Assembly (NCBI GenBank): GCA_028284935.1
Contig: JANQQQ010000039.1
Location: 434,001 to 498,000 of the forward strand
From: Croceivirga sp.
GTDB lineage: Bacteria > Bacteroidota > Bacteroidia > Flavobacteriales > Flavobacteriaceae
Length of the DNA: 64,000 bases
Direction: 5' to 3'
Shown here in pieces: positions 8,608 to 17,863 of the stretch; position 1 is the stretch's first letter, and the number at the start of each line of letters is the position of its first letter. The translations under genes and the position numbers were made by a program. Under the pieces are notes generated by a model. It ran no database searches. It worked only from the letters and a program-made list of their open reading frames with translations, and was not told the origin of the DNA.

Positions 8608-11007
8608 TCAAAACTTAAAATTATAAGTTATTGCAGGCACAACCCCAAATATTGCCGTACGCACAGCTTCATTTCGTCCTGTATCTTGATTTTGCCTGAA
8701 GTTTATGGAAGCGGCATTCATTCTATTATAGACATTGTAGACGCTAAAAACCCACTCGGATTGAAAACTACGGTTTCTATTTTTTTTGGGTGTAAGCGTT
8801 GCCGATATATCCAGGCGGTGATAATCGGGTAGCCGTGTTTGATTTCTCAGCCCAAAGAAGGGCACTACCAATTCTTCAAATTCAAACTGTCCTACGGGAA
8901 AATTGGTAGGTTGCCCCGTTTGATATATGAAGTTTGCGTTAAAACTCCATTTCTTATTCAATTCATAATTTCCGAATAGGGCGATATCATGGGTCTTATC
9001 AAATGGTGTGGGGTACCATTCACCAAAATTAATTCCCGTTTCCTGGTTGGATCGTCCATTATCGATAACTGGTTCCCGGCCTGGCGTTCTTTGTTCAGAT
9101 CGGGATAGTGTATAGGCCAACCATCCTTGGAACCTGCCTTCATTTTTTCTGAGTAGTAATTCAAGTCCATAGGCCCTAGCTTCCCCATTAAGAATGACCT
9201 GTTCAATGGCGTCATTGGCTATTAAGTCAGCCCCGTCAATGTAATCGATACGGTTTTGGATATCCTTATAGAAACCTTCTAGCTCCAAGGTGTAGGCACC
9301 TCCCTCAAAGTTTTTAAAATATCCCAAGGCATATTGATCCAATAGCTGCGGTTCTATAAAGGGACCGCTGGGGGCCCAAACATCCAAAGGAGTGGGTGAA
9401 CTGGTATTGGAAAGCAGGTGAAGGTATTGTGCCAATCTTGTATAGCTGGCCTTTATGGAATTGTTATCATTTAAGGTATATGCCGCGGAGACCCTTGGCT
9501 CAAAATTGAAAAATGTACTTAAGTTGGTACTTCTCCCCGGATTTATGGTATCAATTGGAGTTGCCTCCCTATACACCAGTTGAAAGGGATCGAATATTAC
9601 TGCTTGGTCGTTTTCATACACAAATAATTCGTCTTGACCCAAACGATTGAACTGACTTACCCTTAAACCGTAGTTCACGCTCAGGTTTTTTGTCACTTTT
9701 TGTTCGATATCAATATAAGCGGCAGCCTCATTTGCATACTTTTTCGTGAGTTGATCGGCAACGATACCGGAATCTTCACTATTGGGCTTTATTTCTCCCG
9801 GATTGAATACATAATAGACATTGTTAAGGCCGTAGTTGATTTGAAGCTTATCATTTAAATAGTGCTTTAGATCATATTTTAGATTAAAGTTCTGAATGCC
9901 CGAATCCCACTCAAAGCCCACAAAATCAAGTTCCAAGCCATAAAAATAATCCGAATATATTAAGGAAAGATTGGAAAACAATTTATCGGAAAACAGATGG
10001 TTCCATCTGAAATTACCAACCGCGTTACCATAGATGTTGACAAAACTGTCATCAATACTAAATAAGTCCCGCCCAAAATACCCGGAAAGGAAAATGCTGT
10101 TCCGATCATTTATTCGGTGACTGATTTTTGTATTTAGGTCATAAAAGTAAGCTCGGTTATCAATATCAAACAGGGGTAAGAAGAGGTGTGCATAAGAAGC
10201 CCTTCCTCCAGCCAGAAAGGCCGTTCTGTCTTTACTGATAGGACCCTCGACCAATAATCTGCTGGCTACGGCGCCAATCCCTCCATTTACTTTAAGCTCT
10301 TTACTGTTTCCTTCTTTTTGAAAGATTTCAAGCACTGATGAAACACGACCTCCATATCTTGAAGGTATCCCTCCTTTAAACAGTTTTACGTCTTTAATGG
10401 CGTCCGGATTAAAAACGGAGAAAAAACCAAATAAGTGGGAAGAATTAAAAATAATGGCCTCGTCCAAGAGAATTAAGTTTTGGTCGGCTGCTCCACCTCG
10501 TACATTAAAACCAGATGAGGCCTCACCAGCGCTGGTAACACCAGGTAGCAGGAGCAACGATTTGATAACATCTGCTTCGCCCAAAACAACGGGTATCTTT
10601 TTTATAGTTTGTACCGCAAGGGTATTTACACTCATTTGGGGTTTCCGCACGTCCATTCGTTCCACGTCTTCGGTAACCACCACTTCATCCAATTGTTCCG
10701 TTGCCTCCTGAAGATTAAAGTCCAATTTAAGATCGGAATTGAGGGATACGGATTGGTTGATGTCTTGGAACCCCAAATAACTAATGATCAAGTTATACTC
10801 GCCTTGTGGTAGGGTGATGGAATAAAACCCGTATTCATTGGTGGTAGTTCCCGTTCTTAGGTCTTGGATGGCAATGGTAACACCAATTAACGTTTCATTA
10901 CTTACAGCTTCTCTTACGGTACCACTTATGGTAAACTTTTGTTGGGAGTGGAGTATAAAAAAAGAACATAGGAATCCTATGCTCAGCAGCAGCAATTTTT
11001 TTTTCAT
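8608..11007 (-). CDS. TonB-dependent outer-membrane receptor with carboxypeptidase-like domain
   Basis: This 799-residue protein has a signal peptide (residues 1-21), a carboxypeptidase-regulatory-like beta-sandwich (about 25-110, SGTVREAVSNETLIGV), a plug domain with VLGEADVIKSLLLLPG and GFNVRGG, and a C-terminal beta-barrel ending in Phe (YNFKF). Family members import large or scarce ligands across the outer membrane with TonB energy. It lacks the usual SusC features and a SusD neighbour. Instead three DUF4249 lipoproteins follow on the same strand. The ligand is unknown. A 132-base gap separates it from icd. Confidence 0.92.
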   Translation of the reverse strand: MKKKLLLLSIGFLCSFFILHSQQKFTISGTVREAVSNETLIGVTIAIQDLRTGTTTNEYGFYSITLPQGEYNLIISYLGFQDINQSVSLNSDLKLDFNLQEATEQLDEVVVTEDVERMDVRKPQMSVNTLAVQTIKKIPVVLGEADVIKSLLLLPGVTSAGEASSGFNVRGGAADQNLILLDEAIIFNSSHLFGFFSVFNPDAIKDVKLFKGGIPSRYGGRVSSVLEIFQKEGNSKELKVNGGIGAVASRLLVEGPISKDRTAFLAGGRASYAHLFLPLFDIDNRAYFYDLNTKISHRINDRNSIFLSGYFGRDLFSIDDSFVNIYGNAVGNFRWNHLFSDKLFSNLSLIYSDYFYGLELDFVGFEWDSGIQNFNLKYDLKHYLNDKLQINYGLNNVYYVFNPGEIKPNSEDSGIVADQLTKKYANEAAAYIDIEQKVTKNLSVNYGLRVSQFNRLGQDELFVYENDQAVIFDPFQLVYREATPIDTINPGRSTNLSTFFNFEPRVSAAYTLNDNNSIKASYTRLAQYLHLLSNTSSPTPLDVWAPSGPFIEPQLLDQYALGYFKNFEGGAYTLELEGFYKDIQNRIDYIDGADLIANDAIEQVILNGEARAYGLELLLRKNEGRFQGWLAYTLSRSEQRTPGREPVIDNGRSNQETGINFGEWYPTPFDKTHDIALFGNYELNKKWSFNANFIYQTGQPTNFPVGQFEFEELVVPFFGLRNQTRLPDYHRLDISATLTPKKNRNRSFQSEWVFSVYNVYNRMNAASINFRQNQDTGRNEAVRTAIFGVVPAITYNFKF

Positions 11008-11101
11008 TAGTTCGGTTTTCCTTAAAGTTAAGGATTCTTGTCAACCGATATCGCTTTTGGGAATTTTTTAAGAATTATTGTTGGTTAATTGAGTTGTTCC
11101 A

Positions 11102-11139
11102 AGCATTTCCACCGTGTATTTGCACATTTGTGGAACATG

Positions 11140-11141
<2 letters not shown>
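11102..11141 (-). other. Long hairpin at the 3' end of icd
   Basis: An imperfect inverted repeat (AGCATTTCCAC against GTGGAACATGCT, one bulged base) encloses a small inner hairpin (GTG...CAC). It begins inside the icd stop codon on the minus strand. No U-tract follows on that strand, so it is not a standard intrinsic terminator. It may stabilise or process the icd mRNA or lie in the leader of the receptor operon. The repeat is seen directly; its role is inference. Confidence 0.5.
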
Positions 11142-13356
<2,215 letters not shown>

Positions 13357-13378
13357 TTACGCTTATATTTTTGCGGTG

Positions 13379-13415
13379 CAAATATACGTATTACGGCGAC
13401 TGCAGTTGGTGTCAA
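13379..13415 (-). promoter_or_regulatory. Promoter of icd
   Basis: The minus strand shows a perfect TATATTTG box (TAnnTTTG) 23 bases before the icd ATG. The nearest TTG is 26 bases upstream of the box, which is longer than the usual 17-23, so the -33 assignment is weaker than the -7 box. Confidence 0.55.
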
Positions 13416-13449
13416 AATGGTAAATAATGGTTGTGTTTTTTGAGAAACA

Positions 13450-13499
13450 CAAAAAGAATAAAAGCCATATCCTTTCATTGCTGAAGTGATATGGCTTTT
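13450..13499 (-). terminator. Intrinsic terminator of the putative RNA gene
   Basis: A perfect 12-bp inverted repeat (AAAAGCCATATC and GATATGGCTTTT) is followed on the minus strand by ATTCTTTTTG. The U-rich tail lies on the minus side only, which fixes the direction and separates the RNA unit from icd. Confidence 0.8.
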
Positions 13500-13826
13500 G
13501 GTAAGCTTTTTTCAAAACTGGAATTCCACGTTACCATGGGATTCCTACCTTGCGGTTAACTTTGAAAAAAGCTTAGACGTTTAACACAACGACACCCTCA
13601 TTTTGCAACTCGAATGTCACTACGCTGTTTTATTGTTCGTGGTCACGTCAAAATAAAAAATTGCTCTTCTATCCGCACACGTGCCCAGTTGCTCATTCGA
13701 CCGAAATCTCATTCACAACGCATTTATTTTTTGATTAGTAGTGCTACCAACTAAAAATAAACTGAACAATACCTTAAAGAACGTCTACTTTTCGAGAATC
13801 AATTCGAGATTGCTCCGTCATGATTC
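13450..13826 (-). ncRNA. Putative structured RNA gene of about 375 nt, family not recognised
   Basis: A stretch with no credible gene lies between a perfect Bacteroidota promoter and an intrinsic terminator, both on the minus strand. The predicted RNA contains a 5' hairpin (AGAATCA with TGATTCT), a long-range 8-bp pairing (TAGACGTT with AACGTCTA) that would enclose about 200 bases, and a 3' domain with a perfect 15-bp helix (TAAGCTTTTTTCAAA and its complement). That helix closes over a small GCAA-loop hairpin and an 8-bp stem with one G-U pair. I see none of the hallmarks of RNase P RNA, tmRNA or SRP RNA. A flavobacterial 6S-type RNA is a possible alternative. Short ORFs inside are probably chance. 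Confidence 0.6.
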
Positions 13827-13830
13827 TTTT

Positions 13831-13861
13831 GTAAATGTAGCATAATATTGATTTAAAACAA
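13831..13861 (-). promoter_or_regulatory. Promoter of the putative RNA gene
   Basis: On the minus strand TTG is followed after exactly 19 bases by TACATTTA, close to the ideal Bacteroidota TTG-N19-TAnnTTTG. It lies about 70 bases downstream of the rplS terminator, so it must serve a separate transcript. No gene start follows until icd, nearly 480 bases further on and beyond a terminator. Confidence 0.7.
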
Positions 13862-13918
13862 GAAATTCAATCGATTAAAAATCAACATATTATAAACGTA
13901 TGTTATTAACATTTGTTC

Positions 13919-13947
13919 ATAAAAAAAGCACCTCTCAGAGGTGCTTT
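13919..13947 (-). terminator. Intrinsic terminator of rplS
   Basis: An 11-bp inverted repeat (AAAGCACCTCT and AGAGGTGCTTT) is followed on the minus strand by a run of seven T. It begins 26 bases after the rplS stop codon. Confidence 0.88.
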
Positions 13948-13972
13948 GAGCTCTTTTGGGGCATAGTCCTTT

Positions 13973-14323
13973 CTAGGAGCGCACTTCTTTAATACGTGCC
14001 TTTTTACCGGTAAGTCCCCTGAAATAGAATATTCTAGCCCTTCTTACCTTACCTTTTTTGTTCACCTCAATCTTTTGAAGTGCAGGTAGGTTAATAGGGA
14101 AAATACGTTCCACACCTACAGTGCCCGACATTTTTCTGATCGTAAAGGTTTCGGTGGAACCGCTTCCACGTCTTTGAATCACCACACCTTTAAAAAATTG
14201 GGTACGGGTCTTTTCACCTTCTTTAATTTCGTAGTAAACGGTTATGGTGTCCCCCGCAGAGAAATCAGGAAAGTCTTTTTTCTCTACCAGTTCGTTTTCC
14301 ACAAATTTTACCAAAGATTCCAT
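13973..14323 (-). CDS. rplS: 50S ribosomal protein bL19
   Basis: The 116-residue protein has the expected length and the bL19 core (FSAGDTITVYYEIKEGEKTRTQ, GVVIQRRGSGSTETFTIRK and VGVERIFPINLP). It sits at the interface of the 30S and 50S subunits. trmD lies immediately upstream, the classic neighbour in many bacteria, but a separate promoter and a structured leader lie between them here. An intrinsic terminator follows. Confidence 0.97.
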   Translation of the reverse strand: MESLVKFVENELVEKKDFPDFSAGDTITVYYEIKEGEKTRTQFFKGVVIQRRGSGSTETFTIRKMSGTVGVERIFPINLPALQKIEVNKKGKVRRARIFYFRGLTGKKARIKEVRS

Positions 14324-14351
14324 TTTGTGTTTTTTATGGATTTTTCAAAAG

Positions 14352-14379
14352 CAACATTCACGACTCTCGCCAGAGGTTG
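14352..14379 (-). promoter_or_regulatory. Leader hairpin of rplS, possible L19 autoregulatory element
   Basis: The rplS 5' leader folds into a compact element: CAAC pairs with GTTG and encloses CTCT-GGCG-AGAG plus a single-stranded TCGTGAAT on the 3' side. Ribosomal-protein leaders that bind their own product are common, and I recall an L19 leader proposed for Flavobacteria, which I could not check. The pairing is seen directly and the regulatory role is inference. Confidence 0.5.
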
Positions 14380-14393
14380 ATTTTAATAGGCTG

Positions 14394-14423
14394 CAAAATT
14401 AGTTCTTATTTTAGAATGGGCAA
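14394..14423 (-). promoter_or_regulatory. Promoter of rplS
   Basis: On the minus strand TTG is followed after exactly 19 bases by TAATTTTG, a full match to the Bacteroidota consensus. It lies in the gap after trmD and gives rplS a leader of about 60-65 bases that contains the hairpin above. Confidence 0.72.
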
Positions 14424-14456
14424 CAGGCTATGGCAAAAAAGTGAGAAAAATTGGTA

Positions 14457-15128
14457 TTAAAGCAAATCCGGTCGTCTGGATTGTGTACGTTTTAAGGCCT
14501 CCTCCTCTCTCCATTGTTCAATTTTGGGGGTATTGCCACTGGTTAAAATTTTAGGAACCTCCATTCCTTTGTAGTTGGATGGCCTGGTATAAACGGGAGG
14601 CGCCAACAAATTATCTTGAAATGTATCCGTCAAAGCGGATGTTTCATCATTCAACACTCCAGGTAGTAGTCGAATTATGGCATCTGAAAGCACCGCCGCC
14701 GCAAGTTCACCGCCCGAGAGCACATAATCTCCAATCGATATTTCCCTAGTGACCAAGGATTCCCTTACCCTTTGATCTACGCCCTTATAGTGACCACAAA
14801 GAAGGATAAGGTTCCCTTTAAGGGAGAGCTCGTTGGTTATTGCTTGGTTCAGGGTTTCTCCGTCTGGGGTGAGGTAAATGACTTCGTCATATTTCCTTTC
14901 AGTTTTTAAACTGGAAATACATTTGTCAATGGGCTCAATCATCAATACCATACCCGCTCCACCTCCAAATTGATAATCGTCCACCTGTTTATAGTTTCCC
15001 ATGCCATACTCCCTTAAATTGTGCAGATGTACTTCAACCAGGCCTTTCTGAATGGCCCTTTTTAGAATGGAAGCCTCAAATGGACTTTCAAGTAACTCCG
15101 GCAGGACAGTTATGATATCAATGCGCAT
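14457..15128 (-). CDS. trmD: tRNA (guanine37-N1)-methyltransferase
   Basis: The 223-residue SPOUT methyltransferase methylates G37 of tRNAs to prevent frameshifting, using S-adenosylmethionine. The trefoil-knot motifs are clear: [13 protein letters not shown] near residues 56-68, [13 protein letters not shown] in the middle, and [14 protein letters not shown]. Length is usual. It lies downstream of a GNAT gene (33-base gap) and upstream of rplS on the same strand. Confidence 0.96.
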   Translation of the reverse strand: MRIDIITVLPELLESPFEASILKRAIQKGLVEVHLHNLREYGMGNYKQVDDYQFGGGAGMVLMIEPIDKCISSLKTERKYDEVIYLTPDGETLNQAITNELSLKGNLILLCGHYKGVDQRVRESLVTREISIGDYVLSGGELAAAVLSDAIIRLLPGVLNDETSALTDTFQDNLLAPPVYTRPSNYKGMEVPKILTSGNTPKIEQWREEEALKRTQSRRPDLL

Positions 15129-15161
15129 GGTTTAAAATCGGAATCTTGAAAGTTGGAAGTT

Positions 15162-15608
15162 TTAGCTTGGATTTTTCCAAAAGTAGTGGAAAAAGTCGGT
15201 ATCCTTTTTCCAATTCAACTTTTCATAAAGCCGTTGCGCTGGATTGTCCTTAGCGGTTTCCAAAGCCACTCCTTTACAGTTGTTTTCCTCGCATGCTACT
15301 TTTGCGGTCTTTAAAAGTTCTTCGCCAATCCCTTTACCACGAAATTCTGGCAAAACATACAAATCATTCAAAATGTAAAAAGGTTGTAGGGAAACCGAAG
15401 AATAGGTAGTGAATAGTTGTGTAAAACCTATCACCTGTTCTTCCCAAATGGCCATAAACACTGCAGACTCCTTCTTGGCCAGCCGTTCATCAAGAAATGC
15501 CTTGCCCTCTTGGAGGTCTGATTCTTGATCGTAAAAAACACGATAGGCATCAAAAAGCGGGGCAACCCTTTCTGCATCTACCTGCTGCGCTCTTTGGATT
15601 TTAAGCAT
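15162..15608 (-). CDS. GNAT family N-acetyltransferase
   Basis: The 148-residue protein is a single GNAT domain. The acetyl-CoA binding motif A is visible as VLPEFRGKGIGEELL (pattern R/Q-x-x-G-x-G/A), followed by LETAKDNPAQRLYEKLNW. The acceptor substrate cannot be predicted. Its start ATG shares a base with the stop of the upstream coiled-coil gene (TAATG), so translation is likely coupled. The gene set coiled-coil protein, GNAT, trmD forms one operon. Confidence 0.88.
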   Translation of the reverse strand: MLKIQRAQQVDAERVAPLFDAYRVFYDQESDLQEGKAFLDERLAKKESAVFMAIWEEQVIGFTQLFTTYSSVSLQPFYILNDLYVLPEFRGKGIGEELLKTAKVACEENNCKGVALETAKDNPAQRLYEKLNWKKDTDFFHYFWKNPS

Positions 15609-16219
15609 TAAGCGCCTTTTCTATTCTTATTTCGTTCATCATGTAGTTCCCTACTGATTTTTTGCTCACGCTCCAGTGCCCTTCTACGGTGCTGCTCGTA
15701 TTCCTCCTCTAAATCGGCCAAAGCCGCTTTGGCCTGTTGGGTAAGCATATTACTATTTCTAAACTTAAAAATAAATAATGCCAGAAAAATCAATAGGCCA
15801 ATGATAATGGACCAAACAATCACTTTGTAGGTCGATTTTGAAACTAAACTTCCAAAAAAGGGCATACTGTCCTTCTCTTCGGTTATACGCTCCAGATTTT
15901 TCGTTGTCTCATCCAATTTTGTGTTCAAGGAACCCATCGCCGTTTCGTTTTCGGCTATGGTCGATTTTAAAGTGTTGATGGTGGAATTGGCCGTTTTTAT
16001 GGAATCCAGAGTGTTTTTTTGTAACGCGTTCAACTCCAACAACCGGACGACTTCGTAGCGCTTTCCATTTTGCCTGTAATTCGTGGATTTCCTAATCAAG
16101 GTCTCGAACTGTCCTTGAATGGAAGTATCATCCGTCTGATTTTGATTTTGTTGGTTTTGGGCATGCAGTGTAGCACAAGACCATAAAAGCCCAACAAAGA
16201 AAATTATGAGATTTTTCAT
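15608..16219 (-). CDS. Coiled-coil membrane protein next to trmD, unknown function
   Basis: The protein (203 residues from the ATG that begins the signal sequence; an ATG four codons earlier is possible) has an N-terminal signal (MKNLIIFFVGLLWSCATLHAQ), a Gln/Asn-rich linker, a periplasmic coiled coil (about residues 75-120), one membrane helix (about 131-153) and a charged cytoplasmic coiled coil rich in E, R and K. Relatives are often labelled tRNA (guanine-N1)-methyltransferase, which I regard as carry-over from the trmD neighbour because no methyltransferase motif is present. Coupling of periplasm and cytoplasm through coiled coils is inference only. Confidence 0.65.
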   Translation of the reverse strand: MKNLIIFFVGLLWSCATLHAQNQQNQNQTDDTSIQGQFETLIRKSTNYRQNGKRYEVVRLLELNALQKNTLDSIKTANSTINTLKSTIAENETAMGSLNTKLDETTKNLERITEEKDSMPFFGSLVSKSTYKVIVWSIIIGLLIFLALFIFKFRNSNMLTQQAKAALADLEEEYEQHRRRALEREQKISRELHDERNKNRKGA

Positions 16220-16295
16220 AGGTGTACTCATTAAAAATTAGGATTTAGGGTAGGGACGAAGGTACACCATTACGCCATTATCCCCAAACCTGGGC

Positions 16296-17744
16296 TTAGT
16301 AGTAGGTATACCTCCTCACTTTGGCTATGTATTTTGCCAACCGAATGACCTGATGGGAATATCCGTACTCATTGTCATACCAAACATACAGGATAACATT
16401 TTTCCCGTCTAATGAAACTATTGTGGCCTTACTATCATAAATGGAAGGAGCGGAAGTGCCCACGATATCTGAAGAAACCAATTCATTGCTCAAGGAATAT
16501 TTAATTTGCTCTACCAAATCCCCTTCAAGGGCGTACTTTTTTAAGATGGTGTTCAAAGCCTCCACGGAGGTTTTATGCTTCACTTCAAGATTGAGAATAG
16601 CCAGGGACCCATTGGGTACGGGTACGCGAATGGCGTTGGACGTCAATTTTCCCTCAAGCACGGGCAATGCTTTTGCTACGGCTTTTCCCGCACCGGTTTC
16701 CGTAATCACCATGTTTAAGGCGGCTGCACGGCCCCTGCGATATTTTTTATGCATATTATCCACCAAATTTTGGTCATTCGTATATGCATGGATGGTCTCC
16801 AAATGCCCTTTTTTGATGCCCAAGGAGTCTTCTATCACTTTTAATACCGGGGTAATGGCATTGGTGGTACAGGAAGCAGCGGAAAAGACGTTTGTTTTTT
16901 CTGGGTCGTAATTGGCATGGTTGACGCCATGTACAATGTTGGGCACCTCTTTTCCCGGAGCCGTCAAAAGAACCTTTTCACAGCCTTTGGACCTTAAATG
17001 TCGGGAAAGGGCGACCTTGTCCCTGAAAGCCCCCGTATTGTCGATTACCAATGCATTGGTGATTCCATATTTGGTATAATCAATATCCTCTGGTTGGTTG
17101 GCCGAAACAAAATACACCGTGGTCCCATTAATGGCCAGGGCCTTTTTCCCAAAATCAATTTCAACCGTCCCACTGAATTGGCCATGAACGGAATCTGTGC
17201 GTAGTAGTGCCGCTCTTTTCTCGAGAACTTCCTTGGTTATTTCACCGCGGGTTACAATGGCCCGCAATCGCAATTGGTTTCCTTTGCCTGTTTTGGCCAT
17301 GAGCTCCCTGGCCAATAAGCGTCCAATCCTCCCGAATCCATAAAGTACCACGTCTTTTGGCTTTATTTCCCTTGTTTTTTGGGCATCTTTCAGTTTGTCA
17401 AGAACAAAGGATTTGACGTTGTGGTATCCATTGTCCTGGGAATGATATTCATAGGTGAGTTTTCCAATATCTATTTTGGCGGGTGGCAAGGGAATGTCAT
17501 GGATGGCCCTTAATATTTCCACGGAATCAAAAATGGAAATAGGTTTCTGAACAAACTCCACGGCGTACTCGTGAAGGTTAATGATGTCACTTACGTTTTT
17601 ATCAATGACCTGATTCTTAAAAAGAACGATTTCAATGGCTTTGTCATACCATAGATCGCTTATGATTTTTATGAATTCGGTGGTCGCCTTTCTACGATCG
17701 GCCTGAAAGGCAAGCTCTTTCTCATACGATTTTATATCGCTCAT
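16296..17744 (-). CDS. gap: Glyceraldehyde-3-phosphate dehydrogenase with N-terminal extension
   Basis: This 482-residue GAPDH has an extra N-terminal domain of about 130 residues before the NAD(P)-binding motif GFGRIG (residues 136-141). The catalytic Cys292 lies in SAASCTTNA. Classical GAPDH is about 335 residues, and the long form is a separate lineage common in Bacteroidota. It interconverts glyceraldehyde 3-phosphate and 1,3-bisphosphoglycerate; whether it works in glycolysis or gluconeogenesis is not decided by sequence. I use the ATG (MSDIKSYEKE) and not a TTG 14 codons upstream. A terminator of the upstream protease gene separates the two units. Confidence 0.93.
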   Translation of the reverse strand: MSDIKSYEKELAFQADRRKATTEFIKIISDLWYDKAIEIVLFKNQVIDKNVSDIINLHEYAVEFVQKPISIFDSVEILRAIHDIPLPPAKIDIGKLTYEYHSQDNGYHNVKSFVLDKLKDAQKTREIKPKDVVLYGFGRIGRLLARELMAKTGKGNQLRLRAIVTRGEITKEVLEKRAALLRTDSVHGQFSGTVEIDFGKKALAINGTTVYFVSANQPEDIDYTKYGITNALVIDNTGAFRDKVALSRHLRSKGCEKVLLTAPGKEVPNIVHGVNHANYDPEKTNVFSAASCTTNAITPVLKVIEDSLGIKKGHLETIHAYTNDQNLVDNMHKKYRRGRAAALNMVITETGAGKAVAKALPVLEGKLTSNAIRVPVPNGSLAILNLEVKHKTSVEALNTILKKYALEGDLVEQIKYSLSNELVSSDIVGTSAPSIYDSKATIVSLDGKNVILYVWYDNEYGYSHQVIRLAKYIAKVRRYTYY

Positions 17745-17813
17745 GGGTAGCGTTGTTTGAAATGATGGGCAAAAATAGAATTTCAAACGTTTTCGTAAAA
17801 GAATTTATGGGAT

Positions 17814-17845
17814 AAAAAAACGCCCAAATTTTGGGCGTTTTTCTT
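17814..17845 (-). terminator. Intrinsic terminator after the HtrA-type protease gene
   Basis: An inverted repeat (ACGCCCAAA and TTTGGGCGT) is flanked by A-rich and T-rich runs. On the minus strand it is followed by a run of seven T about 20 bases after the protease stop codon. The flanks would also let it work on the plus strand. Confidence 0.85.
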
Positions 17846-17863
17846 TTGTGGTTAAAAAGCGGA

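Noticed and set aside
13450-13830. RNase P RNA, tmRNA or SRP RNA in the rplS-icd gap
   Set aside because: The RNase P core (GAAAGTCC-type P4 strand), the tmRNA GGATTCGAC start with a T-loop and CCA end, and the SRP GNAR loop region are all missing, and no proteolysis-tag frame is seen.
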